Notes: a model not told the origin generated them from the letters alone. Shown: positions 52,419 to 61,864, numbered from the stretch's first letter. The stretch: 64,000 nt of DNA from Lachnospiraceae bacterium AC2028 (GCA_000702685.1 JNJD01000006.1:742366-806365), one strand, 5' to 3'. Numbers and translations are program-made.

Positions 52419-54182
52419 TCAGTCCTTGTAATACTTCGCCTGGGCTTCGAACATCTCCGCATAGATTCCCCCTTCGATCTTTTCAAGTTCGGCATGCGTT
52501 CCGTATTCGGCTATGTGTCCGTCGGAGAACACCGCTATCCTGTCGCAGAACTGGCAGCTGGAAAGCCTGTGCGAAATATAGAAAGCCGATTTTCCGCCGA
52601 CCAGTGAATTAAACTGCTTATAAATCTCATATTCCGCGATCGGATCAAGCGCCGCAGTGGGCTCGTCGAGAATGACGACCGGAGCATCCTTGCAAAGGGC
52701 TCTGGCGATAGCAATCTTCTGCTGTTCTCCGCCGGAAGGCTCGACGCCCTCCTCATCAAAGAACTTGAAGATGTTGGTATCCGCTCCCTTATCAAGTCCG
52801 GTGACAAAATCATGCAGTCCCACTCTGTCGGTAAGCGCCGTGATATCGGCAGTATCATCGGTAAATGCAATGTTTTCCTTTACCGAAAAGGCAAACAGCT
52901 TGAAGTCCTGGAATACCGGTGCAAACTGTTCCATATATTGATCATAATCATATTCCCTGATATCAACGCCATCGACGAGTATCTCACCCTCGGTGGGATC
53001 GTACAGTCTGCAGAGAAGCTTGATGAATGTCGTTTTTCCGGCACCGTTAAGTCCCACGATGGAAAGATGTTCTCCGGGAGCGATCTTTATGTTCACGTCA
53101 TCAAGCACCTTGCGCTCGGTCTTCGGATATGCAAACGATACATGCCTGAATTCTATCTCATGCTGCTTCTTTTCAATGGGACGTGTTCCCTTTGTCAGAG
53201 CCCCGGGATAATCCATGAAGACGACATATTCATATGCATAATTGCAGCGCTTTATGAGTTCGGTCACATTCTGTACGATCCCGCCGATCGCATAGTCCAG
53301 TCCGCTTTCCGCAGCGATCAGCTGGGCAAAGGTTCCGACACTGATGATCTTACGTATGGCCAGAAGTGCCACATAAAAATATGCGAATATGCTTCTTCCG
53401 AGAGACAGATATTCACTTGCAAGCATGAACGGGAAGTTCGTATCCCCCTGCCATTTCCAATGCGAATTGCTCTTTCTCGTGTTTTCCTTCCAGGAATCCA
53501 GCATCATTCCGACCGCATCATAAAGTCTTATATCCTTACCGTAACGCGGTTCGACTATTGCCCATCCGAAATAACTGAAAAGTCTGTTGACCTTCGAAAG
53601 CTTGGCAAACGCCTCGATGCCAACCTTGTTGCACTTGTACATGAACAGTGCATTGACGCATGAATAAACTACCATGACGACAAGAAGTATCGGGGCATAC
53701 ATCGCCAGTATGGTTATGAATCCGGCAGCCTTGATCACATTTCCGACAAACTGGAAAAACTGATCGGAGATACCGTCGACCCCGCCCGAATACCAGCTCA
53801 TTCCGGTCCTTGCTTTTTCTATCTGCTCAAGTGCTTCCTTATCTTCGGTAAGCTGGAAATCAAGTTCCATGACATGCCTGCCGATCAGGATGTCAAAATA
53901 TCTCTCAATACGTGTACTGTATCTGTTGACATAATTCGTGCACAGATCGTTAAGAAGCTGGAAGATCACCTCCAGTCCTATGAGTAAAGCGGCAAGAGTG
54001 ATAAGCCTGTTTACATCCCTGTCACCCACGATCTCATCCACTATGAGCGGTGATATGAAGAGCGAAATGAAGGGCATTGCCGCCACGACAAGCATTCTTA
54101 CGGTCTTCAGTACAAAGAAGACCGGATACTTTTTGGCGGTCTGGCGGAACAATACTTTTATGACAGAAGTGATCTTATGCAT
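52419..54182 (-). CDS. ABC exporter half (membrane + ATPase domains), first subunit
   Basis: A 587-residue protein. Six helices (about 20-330) are followed by the nucleotide domain: Walker A VGLNGAGKTT, signature EPSGGEQQKIA, Walker B VVILDEPTAALDP, then H-loop ISHRL. It overlaps the second exporter gene by eight bases, so the pair probably forms a heterodimeric exporter. Both nucleotide sites look catalytic (Glu after Walker B in each). Substrate unknown: drug, lipid or peptide export are all possible. Confidence 0.94.
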   Translation of the reverse strand: MHKITSVIKVLFRQTAKKYPVFFVLKTVRMLVVAAMPFISLFISPLIVDEIVGDRDVNRLITLAALLIGLEVIFQLLNDLCTNYVNRYSTRIERYFDILIGRHVMELDFQLTEDKEALEQIEKARTGMSWYSGGVDGISDQFFQFVGNVIKAAGFITILAMYAPILLVVMVVYSCVNALFMYKCNKVGIEAFAKLSKVNRLFSYFGWAIVEPRYGKDIRLYDAVGMMLDSWKENTRKSNSHWKWQGDTNFPFMLASEYLSLGRSIFAYFYVALLAIRKIISVGTFAQLIAAESGLDYAIGGIVQNVTELIKRCNYAYEYVVFMDYPGALTKGTRPIEKKQHEIEFRHVSFAYPKTERKVLDDVNIKIAPGEHLSIVGLNGAGKTTFIKLLCRLYDPTEGEILVDGVDIREYDYDQYMEQFAPVFQDFKLFAFSVKENIAFTDDTADITALTDRVGLHDFVTGLDKGADTNIFKFFDEEGVEPSGGEQQKIAIARALCKDAPVVILDEPTAALDPIAEYEIYKQFNSLVGGKSAFYISHRLSSCQFCDRIAVFSDGHIAEYGTHAELEKIEGGIYAEMFEAQAKYYKD

Positions 54183-56046
54183 TTGCGATCACCTCACTTT
54201 CCGCATCCTGAGGATCTTCGCGGTAATATTGCGCCTGGGTATTGAACATATCGGCGTATTTTCCGTTAAGAGTCATCAGCTCGTCATGCGTTCCGTATTC
54301 GGCAAGCCGGCCTTCTTCAAACATTGCTATGCGGTCACAGAACCTGGTGGATGCAAGCCTGTGAGAAATATAAACTGCGGACCTGTCACCGATCATATCG
54401 TCAAAGCGTTCATACAGGGTCTGTTCCGCAATGGCATCCAGAGCGGATGTAGGCTCATCGAGCACGACTATCTCAGCGCCTTTGTATAGAGCTTTTGCCA
54501 GAGCAAGCTTCTGTTTTTCGCCACCGGAAAGATCCACTCCGTCATCTTCGACAAACTTGGTAAGCGGAGTTTCAATGCCTTTCGACAGAGATTCAAGCCT
54601 TTCTTCAAGACCTGCCTCGCAGGCACACCTGAGGACTTTTTCGCTGTCCAGATCACCGGTCCTACGCATCGCTATGTTCTCCGACATCAGGAATGCAAAT
54701 ATCTCGACATTCTGGAAAACGGGAGCAAAAAGCTTATAGTAATCCCCGCGTCTGAACTTTCTGATATCGGTTCCGTTCAGAGTGATATAACCTTCCGTGG
54801 GATCGTAAAGCCTAAGAAGCAGCTTTATCATCGTAGTCTTGCCGGCACCGTTAAGTCCCACTACCGCAAGTTTCTCACCCGGAGCAATCTTAAGATTTAA
54901 ATGTGTCAGGGCGTCTTTGTCAGATTTGGGATATCTATAGCTAACATCGACAAACTCTATCTCATAGGAATCCATATCGGGAATGGGAATGCAATCCTTA
55001 TCTTCATCCGCTGTCTCAAGATCTATGAATGAACGGAAATCATCCGTTACAAGGCTTGCTTTCTTGTAATCTCCGAACCTCTGAAGAAGATTTGTCAGTG
55101 CACCGGAAAATGCAAGAGAAAAAGAAAGGAACATTATGAAGTCACCGGCTGACATGTCCTTCTTAAGAACAGAGTTAAAAAGAACCGCATAAACAAGTAC
55201 CTTTATCGCTGTGCCGGTAACCGCGGACACAAAGTTGTAGCGGAGCCACAGACGATGATGGAGATCATTCTTTTCGATGAAATACGCATTTACCTGCTCA
55301 AATTTTCCCGTCAGGTAATCGCCCAGCTTAAAGAGTCTTATGTCCTTGGCAAAATCAAAATCCTGGGTGATCCTCTCCATATAGTGGCGGCTTCTCCACG
55401 AGCCGGAAAGCTTATCCCATACCTGCTCCTTGTCGATCCTGATAATGCGTCTGAAAAACACATACTGGACCACGGTAAGTATGATCATTGCTATGATAAG
55501 CCTCGGATCAAGAATCATTACCGCAGCAAAAGTAACTATGACGGTAAGTCCGTTTTCGCAGAGCTGCGCGATCAGTCTCATCATACCTTCCACACCGCTG
55601 GAATTGTCATTGGTCGCCTGGCTTGCACGTTCCGCAACATCCATGAAATCAGGCTTTTCAAGAAGTTCATACTTAAGACTAAGCACCTTGGCAATGCGTT
55701 CGGTGATCATATGCATGCGCACGTTGATATACCGGTACCATGTCTTGGAACCGGAGATCGCCGTGCAAAATCTGAGAATCGCAGCAATGCCTCCCGCAAT
55801 GAGAATAAGCTTTACCAGCTCACTTTCCGCGGAAAGGCCGTTATCAGACTGTATGATATCAATTACGTATTTTCCGAAAATTCCCCAGAAATAGGAAAAG
55901 ACGGATCCGGCCACAAAGCCCAGAACCATCAGAAACAGAACAGAAGGCTGGTATTCAGCCATTTTACGAATGATATAGCACGTGTTGCTCCACATGCCAT
56001 ATTCTCTGTGCAAAGGATTATCCTTGCTCTCTTTATAATCCGACAT
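54175..56046 (-). CDS. ABC exporter half (membrane + ATPase domains), second subunit
   Basis: A 623-residue partner with six helices (about 30-345), Walker A GLNGAGKTT, signature LSGGEKQKLA, Walker B VVLDEPTSALD and H-loop ISHRL. The ATG at 56046 follows GGGAG nine bases upstream; a second ATG four bases earlier is out of frame. A promoter precedes it at 56082-56110. It is divergent from the HTH/HipA-like module. Confidence 0.94.
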   Translation of the reverse strand: MSDYKESKDNPLHREYGMWSNTCYIIRKMAEYQPSVLFLMVLGFVAGSVFSYFWGIFGKYVIDIIQSDNGLSAESELVKLILIAGGIAAILRFCTAISGSKTWYRYINVRMHMITERIAKVLSLKYELLEKPDFMDVAERASQATNDNSSGVEGMMRLIAQLCENGLTVIVTFAAVMILDPRLIIAMIILTVVQYVFFRRIIRIDKEQVWDKLSGSWRSRHYMERITQDFDFAKDIRLFKLGDYLTGKFEQVNAYFIEKNDLHHRLWLRYNFVSAVTGTAIKVLVYAVLFNSVLKKDMSAGDFIMFLSFSLAFSGALTNLLQRFGDYKKASLVTDDFRSFIDLETADEDKDCIPIPDMDSYEIEFVDVSYRYPKSDKDALTHLNLKIAPGEKLAVVGLNGAGKTTMIKLLLRLYDPTEGYITLNGTDIRKFRRGDYYKLFAPVFQNVEIFAFLMSENIAMRRTGDLDSEKVLRCACEAGLEERLESLSKGIETPLTKFVEDDGVDLSGGEKQKLALAKALYKGAEIVVLDEPTSALDAIAEQTLYERFDDMIGDRSAVYISHRLASTRFCDRIAMFEEGRLAEYGTHDELMTLNGKYADMFNTQAQYYREDPQDAESEVIANA

Positions 56047-56081
56047 TCATCTACACTCCCAATACATTTTCACCCCCTCGT

Positions 56082-56110
56082 GATATATTATCATGAATCT
56101 CCCGTATCAA
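56082..56110 (-). promoter_or_regulatory. Promoter for the ABC exporter pair
   Basis: TTGATA (56110-56105) and TATATC (56087-56082) on the minus strand are 17 bases apart, ending about 36 bases before the ATG. Confidence 0.5.
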
Positions 56111-56160
56111 AAAGTATCCGCGCAGTATAAACCGGCGCGGCTGCCGGTGTGCCGTGCGTG

Positions 56161-56190
56161 TTGAAATTTTATCGCAGCTGCGATAAAATT
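56161..56190 (+). promoter_or_regulatory. Promoter inside a 26-bp perfect palindrome, likely autoregulatory operator
   Basis: TTGAAA (56161-56166) and TAAAAT (56184-56189) are 17 bases apart. The sequence 56165-56190 is a perfect 26-bp palindrome centred on GCAGCTGC, covering spacer and -10. It ends five bases before the ATG at 56196. No ribosome binding site is present, and the expected transcription start coincides with the ATG, so the mRNA may be leaderless. The natural ligand is the HTH protein encoded just after it (inference). Confidence 0.75.
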
Positions 56191-56195
56191 GTAAT

Positions 56196-56774
56196 ATGAA
56201 TAAAAACATAAAACTTTACGACCGATTGGAAACATACAGTCTCAATCTTCATCTTCTGAGCGAACGCTCCGGAGTTGCTTATTCTACTGTTTATAATCTG
56301 TTTACAGGCAAAAAGGATATATCCTGTGCAACCGGCGAAAGTCTGTATAAGATAGCCAGATTCCTCGGAATGTCAATGGATGAACTCTATCGCAGCCTCA
56401 GCACATCCGATGATGATCCCAAGCAGCTATTCCCGGATTTTCTGCTCATGTGGGAGGATGAAGTGATCTCATCCGTAAAGATCGGAGATAAAAACATTCA
56501 CATAGACAGATATGTGATTCATCCCGTAAAACAGATTTTTTACAAAGATAATATTTCAAGGTTCGAATTCGGCGAGATCATAAGAAGCAGATGCTGGGAT
56601 GAAAACAGACCCGACATAGATACTCTTCTCCGGCTCATAGGATTGAACGAATTCAACCCCTATGAGATATGCAGGAAAACTCACGGGAAAATGATCCAGG
56701 ATGATACCTGGTTCAAATTCGAAGGTGAGACAATCAACTATGATACATTGATCGGGAGAAAAAATGCTTCATAG
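56196..56774 (+). CDS. HTH protein, antitoxin-like partner of a HipA/CtkA-like kinase
   Basis: A 192-residue protein. Residues about 5-62 form an XRE-type helix-turn-helix (LLSERSGVAYSTVYNLFTGK). The rest (about 70-192) is a separate domain with NPYEICRKTHGKM and DDTWFKFEGE, which I associate with partners of HipA-like kinases. The gene overlaps the kinase gene by 11 bases, a coupling typical of toxin-antitoxin operons. The palindrome 56165-56190 is the likely autoregulatory site. Confidence 0.8.
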   Translation: MNKNIKLYDRLETYSLNLHLLSERSGVAYSTVYNLFTGKKDISCATGESLYKIARFLGMSMDELYRSLSTSDDDPKQLFPDFLLMWEDEVISSVKIGDKNIHIDRYVIHPVKQIFYKDNISRFEFGEIIRSRCWDENRPDIDTLLRLIGLNEFNPYEICRKTHGKMIQDDTWFKFEGETINYDTLIGRKNAS

Positions 56775-57525
56775 AATAGAACTAGAACCCCAATATCTTG
56801 TTACCGACACAGGTACCAGTGATGGGACACAGATAAAATATTATAACGAAAAAAAATGGTATAAGATCGATCGTTACGGCGGAGAAGGTCTGTGCGAAAG
56901 TCTTGTTTCAAAAATATTGGAACTCAGTGAATACGATGGAAAAAATTTTGTTCATTATGATCCGATCATCATAAACGGTGAGCCCGGTTGCGTAAGTAAT
57001 GATTTTTTATCAGAAAAAGAAAGATTTATAACTCTGTACCGTCTTCATATGAATATAATCGGAACAGATCCGGCTGTGCCCACCTCCAAAATGGATTATG
57101 ATGATGCCATCGAATATATCATTGACTTCGTAAGATCATCTACCGGTTTGGATATAACCGGATATCTGGCCGATACATTCGTATTGGATGCACTTATCTT
57201 AAATGAAGACAGGCATTTCAATAATCTCGGAATAATATTTGACGGAAAAGAATACAGATCAGCACCAATTTTCGATAATGGGAAAAGCCTGTTTATCGGC
57301 AATTCCCGGTACAACCGTTCAAAATCAATCTCGGAAAATAAAAAGAATGCCTTTGCCAAAGCGTTCAGCGGCAGCTTTAATCTGAACAGAGATCATCTTT
57401 CCAAATATGCATCTCTGTCGCCGGATATCGGCAAGATAAAAAAATATCTCAAAACAAAAGATCTGTCTGTCGATAACGTATATTCCCGACTATACAAATT
57501 ATGTGAAAATGAGTTTTTTTGCTAA
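56764..57525 (+). CDS. HipA/CtkA-like serine/threonine kinase, compact form
   Basis: A 253-residue kinase-like protein, about 60% of the length of E. coli HipA and without its N-subdomain. Lys34 in WYKID could bind ATP. Asp149 in NEDRHFNNLG, with Asn154 five residues on, matches the catalytic D309/N314 pattern of HipA, and Asp171 in APIFDNG corresponds to the Mg-binding residue. The GCVSNDFL and ITLYRLH segments recall Helicobacter CtkA relatives. The full set of motifs makes kinase activity likely; the target is unknown. It follows the HTH gene with overlap. Confidence 0.8.
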   Translation: MLHRIELEPQYLVTDTGTSDGTQIKYYNEKKWYKIDRYGGEGLCESLVSKILELSEYDGKNFVHYDPIIINGEPGCVSNDFLSEKERFITLYRLHMNIIGTDPAVPTSKMDYDDAIEYIIDFVRSSTGLDITGYLADTFVLDALILNEDRHFNNLGIIFDGKEYRSAPIFDNGKSLFIGNSRYNRSKSISENKKNAFAKAFSGSFNLNRDHLSKYASLSPDIGKIKKYLKTKDLSVDNVYSRLYKLCENEFFC

Positions 57526-57589
57526 TGTGAACACTGATTTCGGAAAAAGGTCACAGTTTCCGATGCTGTAATCATTTTCACCTCATCGG

Positions 57590-58099
57590 TTATAGCTTAT
57601 AAAATGCGGAAAGAATATCTTCGATGTTCTCACCGGGAATGGTGCCGATTTTACCGAGAAAGACCTCAAACAGCAGTCCTTTCGTTCCATTTCCGGTCAC
57701 GGCAATAAGAGTACGTATTATAGTTCTGCTGCCGTTATCATTGGTGGATATGCTGTAGTTCCAGGGTATTCCGTTGACCACGGCATTTCCGCCGGTCAGA
57801 TCTGTTTGCCGGGTCTGAAGACGGACCAGTTCTTTATTCATCCTCTGTTCCAAAGTCATACCGGAAAAAGCCTCAAGGTTCCCCGACACCGATTGAATAC
57901 GGGAATTAAATGTTGTATCGTACCACTCCCTGCTTACCCAGAAAGAATCGGACGTATACTTTGAAAATGCGATCCCAAGTTCCTTCATGGCAGACTTAAG
58001 ACCTTTATTCTGTGTCCTTGACATGATCGTTCTTGTCATGACCACCAGAGATACAATAATGATAAAGAATACCATCAACAGAATAAATGCAGTACCCAT
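57590..58099 (-). CDS. Unrecognised single-pass membrane protein
   Basis: A 169-residue protein with an N-terminal helix (about residues 3-25), a basic stop (RTIMSRTQNKG), then an alpha/beta domain with ISTNDNGSRTIIRTLIAVTGN. I do not recognise a family. The ATG follows AAAGGAGGCTTATC, so expression is likely. It is convergent with the HipA-like gene and about 45 bases after the HD hydrolase gene. Confidence 0.6.
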   Translation of the reverse strand: MGTAFILLMVFFIIIVSLVVMTRTIMSRTQNKGLKSAMKELGIAFSKYTSDSFWVSREWYDTTFNSRIQSVSGNLEAFSGMTLEQRMNKELVRLQTRQTDLTGGNAVVNGIPWNYSISTNDNGSRTIIRTLIAVTGNGTKGLLFEVFLGKIGTIPGENIEDILSAFYKL

Positions 58100-58143
58100 T
58101 TGATAAGCCTCCTTTCAACTCATCTTATGATCACACTATAATA

Positions 58144-58743
58144 TTATCCTTGATATGAATCCATCTCGGCATTTATCAGATCCTCACTTGAGGCCATTGC
58201 CTGAAGTGTCATATCGAGAAGCTTATCAAGTTCCCATCCAAGCTGCTCAGCACCTCGTTCGATAACTTCCCTTGAACAGCCTGCGGCAAAGCCCTTACTC
58301 TTATATTTCTTCTTAAGGCTCTTCAATTCCATATCTTTGGTGCTCCTGGAAGGTCTCATGAGCGCGGCCGCCCAGATAAGTCCCGTAAGCTCATCAGCAG
58401 CGAAAAGAACCTTCTCCATTTCATGAACCGGTTCAACATCAATGGTCACTCCGCAACCTACAGTAATCCCGTATCCATGGGAACATACGGAATGAATGAT
58501 ATCATCACTTACTCCGCCTTCTCTCAAAAGTTCCGGAGCCTTAAGACAATGTTCATCCGGATACAGTTCAAAATCAATATCATGAAGAAGTCCGACTATC
58601 CCCCAATATTCCGCTTCATCCGAATATCCAAGCTGTCCGGCATACCACTTCATCACAGCCTCGACCGTTAAGGCATGCTGAATATGAAAAGGATCCTTAT
58701 TATATTTTCTCAGCAATTCAAATGCTTCATCTCTTGTGATCAT
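58144..58743 (-). CDS. HD-domain phosphohydrolase
   Basis: A 199-residue cytoplasmic hydrolase starting at MITRDEAF (ATG 58743, with GGGAGG upstream). His23, the HD pair His54-Asp55 in LLHDIDFE, and a later Asp in AADELTGL form the metal site. The family (HDIG-like, similar to YfdR/YedJ types) acts on phosphate esters of nucleotides; the substrate is unknown. The upstream GNAT gene ends two bases before the start. Confidence 0.88.
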   Translation of the reverse strand: MITRDEAFELLRKYNKDPFHIQHALTVEAVMKWYAGQLGYSDEAEYWGIVGLLHDIDFELYPDEHCLKAPELLREGGVSDDIIHSVCSHGYGITVGCGVTIDVEPVHEMEKVLFAADELTGLIWAAALMRPSRSTKDMELKSLKKKYKSKGFAAGCSREVIERGAEQLGWELDKLLDMTLQAMASSEDLINAEMDSYQG

Positions 58744-58745
58744 GA

Positions 58746-59543
58746 TCAACCTCCCGAAAGTGTGCACAGTTTTCCACGAAGCTTATATCCTATTTTCTCA
58801 TAGCAAGCGTTTGACGCGACATAATCGGCATTTGTATAAAGCATCGGCATATAGCCTTCATCCAGTGCTTTTTCAGTCACCAGATATACAAGGTTTTCTG
58901 CATAATGCCTTCTACGATACTCCTCGCGTGTATATACAAGCCCCAGCGAAGCCAGCTTTCCGTTCGGTCTGTAGGAACAGCTTGCAACATGTCTTCCATC
59001 GCCATTTTCCCAGAAGAAAAGATTCCTGTTCTTTACTGAGTATTCCGCTTTATCTCTGTAGTCTTCCGCACTCTGCTTATCGATACCCGTCTCTTTTGAA
59101 AAATGATCATAGATCGCAACGATCTCATCAACATCATCCATGGTGCATTCATGGATCTTTCCGTCAACCGCATCTTCCGGTTTTATGGGCTCAGGGCAAT
59201 CATATGCGAACATATTCATCCATATATGAAAATCCGTTCCGTCTGCTTTTGCTTTATTGATAAGATATTCAGCCAGATCATATTTGATATTAAAGGTGTA
59301 TCCCTTACCGCCTGCAAATTCGTCGTTTATGATCTTATAGATGTATTCCTTCTCATCATCCGTTGCATCATCAGGCGTCCATATCCATACAGGATACGGT
59401 CTTTCGGAATGACATATGATCATTCTCTCATGATCTGTCAGAAGAACCCTGCATTTTTCACCGATTATCTTTCCAAGGACGAAAAATGTATATTTATCTT
59501 TTTCAAGTAATTTATGATCTCTTTCGTCAACAAAACTATCCAT
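58746..59543 (-). CDS. GNAT acetyltransferase with N-terminal extension
   Basis: A 265-residue protein. The C-terminal half (about 130-265) is a GNAT fold with the CoA loop REEYRRRHYAENLVYLV, in which the second Gly of RxxGxG/A is replaced. The N-terminal half (about 1-125) has an alpha/beta domain not seen in the other acetyltransferases here. AAGGA precedes the ATG at 59543. Substrate unknown. Confidence 0.85.
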   Translation of the reverse strand: MDSFVDERDHKLLEKDKYTFFVLGKIIGEKCRVLLTDHERMIICHSERPYPVWIWTPDDATDDEKEYIYKIINDEFAGGKGYTFNIKYDLAEYLINKAKADGTDFHIWMNMFAYDCPEPIKPEDAVDGKIHECTMDDVDEIVAIYDHFSKETGIDKQSAEDYRDKAEYSVKNRNLFFWENGDGRHVASCSYRPNGKLASLGLVYTREEYRRRHYAENLVYLVTEKALDEGYMPMLYTNADYVASNACYEKIGYKLRGKLCTLSGG

Positions 59544-59569
59544 GGTTCAATCCTTCTTTCCATGATCCA

Positions 59570-60037
59570 TTATAAATCACACACCATAATATATTCTTCA
59601 TCATTTTCATCTATCGTTCTGAACCCGGTATTCTCGTACATTCGAACGGCATAATTGGCCTTCTGCACCGCCAGCGATGCACGCTTATAGCCCTTTTCTC
59701 TGAGCAGAGCGATCATCTCTTTCATCATCCGTGTTCCGATCCCCCGTCCCCGGTATTCCCTGTACAACGATATGGCAAAAGACGGAGTATCATCATCCAC
59801 ATGTCCGTAATCATTCATAATCCGGGTCCACACAGCTCCGATCACTTTACCGTCATCTTCCGCCACAATACAGTGATCGGCCCTGCCGGTTCCAAAGTCT
59901 TCATAATATATCCTGAGTTCCGGCAGCTTTATGATCTCTCTGTCAGGCGGATCCACTCCCTCCGGGATAAAGATCGCCTCATACAGAAAATCTTTAAGTA
60001 ATTCTGTTTCATCTTCTCTGAGTTCTCGTAATATCAT
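59570..60037 (-). CDS. GNAT acetyltransferase
   Basis: A 155-residue acetyltransferase starting MILRELREDE (ATG 60037, GGAAAG seven bases upstream; the ATG at 60055 is an alternative). The CoA motif is YRGRGIGTRMM, followed by KANYAVRMYENTGF. It lies among six other GNAT genes on the minus strand. Confidence 0.9.
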   Translation of the reverse strand: MILRELREDETELLKDFLYEAIFIPEGVDPPDREIIKLPELRIYYEDFGTGRADHCIVAEDDGKVIGAVWTRIMNDYGHVDDDTPSFAISLYREYRGRGIGTRMMKEMIALLREKGYKRASLAVQKANYAVRMYENTGFRTIDENDEEYIMVCDL

Positions 60038-60064
60038 GATCAATCTTTCCGTCATTTACTTCAA

Positions 60065-60811
60065 TCAATCCAACACAGCGCGACCCGCTTTGCGGATTTC
60101 CACAACTCTGAATCCGCCTTCTTCATATATTCTTTTAGGTGTATCTCCGTCGGGCCAGATATACACATTCTCTATACGTTTTTGCCTGCACCATTCCACA
60201 TAATTGTAAAACAATGCCCGGCCGGCGCCTGTCTTTCTGTGTTTTTTTGACACGAGAAGATAATCGACACGGCAGGCTCTATCTGAGATGTGTCCGTATA
60301 ACAGACCGATTACTTTTCCGTTTAAGGAAGCAGCGAACATCCATCCCTTCGGATAGGCAAGTGTCTTCTTTGCAACCTTGATCTCCCACGGCTCTTCTGC
60401 TTCGACAAAAACATTTTCTATCTCACCACTCCATTCCGAAACCCTTTTTACCGTTATTTCCGGATTGGGAATGATGTGATTATCTTCAGACTGAAGCATG
60501 TATTCCTGATCTTCGATCCAGCTCCTAAATCCGGCCTCAGTCAGTCCGGTTTTTATTTCATCAAACCAGTTGTCATCCAGCATGGACTGATAGATGATCG
60601 GCCGGCTGCCTTTCATCTTATAGAATCCGGTGATATCCGTAAGCACCGGCCGAAGATCATGTATCCTGTCCTTATATATCACGGCATGATTGGAGTCGTA
60701 AGAATCTTTATTATCCGTATTATAAAAAAGAATACCGTAGTCCCGTTCTTCATACCCGGTGAAGATCATCGGGAACAGGTCCTCTTCAGTATAACATTCC
60801 TGAAGGTTCAT
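60065..60811 (-). CDS. GNAT acetyltransferase, long form
   Basis: A 248-residue acetyltransferase. The C-terminal GNAT half contains HRKTGAGRALF and a KRIYEEGGF ending. The N-terminal half (about 1-125) is different in sequence and may be a second, degenerate GNAT fold. The start is the ATG at 60811, five bases after the upstream stop. Substrate unknown. Confidence 0.87.
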   Translation of the reverse strand: MNLQECYTEEDLFPMIFTGYEERDYGILFYNTDNKDSYDSNHAVIYKDRIHDLRPVLTDITGFYKMKGSRPIIYQSMLDDNWFDEIKTGLTEAGFRSWIEDQEYMLQSEDNHIIPNPEITVKRVSEWSGEIENVFVEAEEPWEIKVAKKTLAYPKGWMFAASLNGKVIGLLYGHISDRACRVDYLLVSKKHRKTGAGRALFYNYVEWCRQKRIENVYIWPDGDTPKRIYEEGGFRVVEIRKAGRAVLD

Positions 60812-60815
60812 CCGT

Positions 60816-61244
60816 TTATCCTTCCTCGTTCTTTATCAGCCACTGATCCATGCCCGGCCCCGCATCATCGTTAGGCCTAACCTTAAATCCGAACTTCTCA
60901 TAAAACAGTTCTTTTCCTTTTGCCGAATTCAAGGTCAGTTTAACTTTATATCCGGGCTTCATCCCATCCTTCAGCTTTTGGATACTCGCTTCAACCAGTT
61001 TCCGGCCTATTCCCTGTCCCTGATACTCCGGATCCACTATGACATCCGATAAAAAAGCAATATATCCGCCATCCCAGAGCAGCCTGACGACTCCGATGGC
61101 TTTTTCGTCATCACGCACACACAGGATCATATACGCTTTCTCTATGCAAGCCTCAGCCTGCTCAAGCGGGAATTCCACCCATCCGACCATTTTGCGCAAT
61201 CCCATGTATTCTTCAGGCGTAATGTATTCTCCATATTTGATCAT
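60816..61244 (-). CDS. GNAT acetyltransferase
   Basis: A 142-residue acetyltransferase with YQGQGIGRKLV and FYEKFGF motifs, close to the general GNAT consensus. The ATG overlaps the stop of the RimJ-like gene (ATGA at 61241-61244). Substrate unknown. Confidence 0.92.
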   Translation of the reverse strand: MIKYGEYITPEEYMGLRKMVGWVEFPLEQAEACIEKAYMILCVRDDEKAIGVVRLLWDGGYIAFLSDVIVDPEYQGQGIGRKLVEASIQKLKDGMKPGYKVKLTLNSAKGKELFYEKFGFKVRPNDDAGPGMDQWLIKNEEG

Positions 61245-61783
61245 AATGTATTTCCTCTTTCCGGATTAAGCAGATTTTCCCATTCTTCTCTCGTAATGGA
61301 GAAGGCATAGGAAACAGTATTTTTCGGATCCGGATATTCCTTGATTTTTTTCATGCCATTTGCCATGGCGGTACGCCACGACCCTTCATTGGTATATTTC
61401 ATATAGGAAAATAAAACATTGTATTCCGTATTTTGAAATGCCCAGTCGCGTACAGCGCCTGCAGCTTCCTTTGCAAAGCCACGACGCCAATATTTCTTAT
61501 GAATATGATATCCGATCTCCGGCAGCATTTCTCCGTCGATATTCTGCATGGTCAGCCCGCAGTCACCGATGAATTCTCCGGTTTCCTTCAGCATCACCGC
61601 CCACAGCCCAAAGCCATACTCAGTGTAGTTTTCCAGGCTCCATTCTATCCAGCGTCTAGTCCTGTCCTCATCAAAAGGAGCAGGATAATGCTGCATCGTC
61701 TCGGCATCGGACATTATTTCATACAGTGCTTCAAAATCCTCCATGGTATACTCCCGGAGCAGGAGTCTTTCAGTCTCTATCAT
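61241..61783 (-). CDS. RimJ/RimL-type GNAT acetyltransferase
   Basis: A 180-residue protein starting MIETERLLLREY, the standard RimJ/RimL N-terminus (ATG 61783, AAGGG upstream). The CoA motif is YWRRGFAKEAAGAV, and SWRTAMANGM ends the fold. Members acetylate protein N-termini or aminoglycoside-like molecules; the substrate here is not known. Confidence 0.93.
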   Translation of the reverse strand: MIETERLLLREYTMEDFEALYEIMSDAETMQHYPAPFDEDRTRRWIEWSLENYTEYGFGLWAVMLKETGEFIGDCGLTMQNIDGEMLPEIGYHIHKKYWRRGFAKEAAGAVRDWAFQNTEYNVLFSYMKYTNEGSWRTAMANGMKKIKEYPDPKNTVSYAFSITREEWENLLNPERGNTL

Positions 61784-61864
61784 CTTATACCCTTCATCCA
61801 TCTCACAGTGTTTTCCTCATATACCCGCATGTGAAAGGAAAGAAATCAAATCTGAAATATAACA

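Noticed and set aside
56131..56148. Hairpin ACCGGC/GCCGGT as a terminator
   Set aside because: No T-run follows on either strand, and it sits between two divergent promoters.
57526..57589. CGGAAA/TTTCCG hairpin as a terminator after the HipA-like gene
   Set aside because: The stem is short with a 10-base loop and no U-tract.
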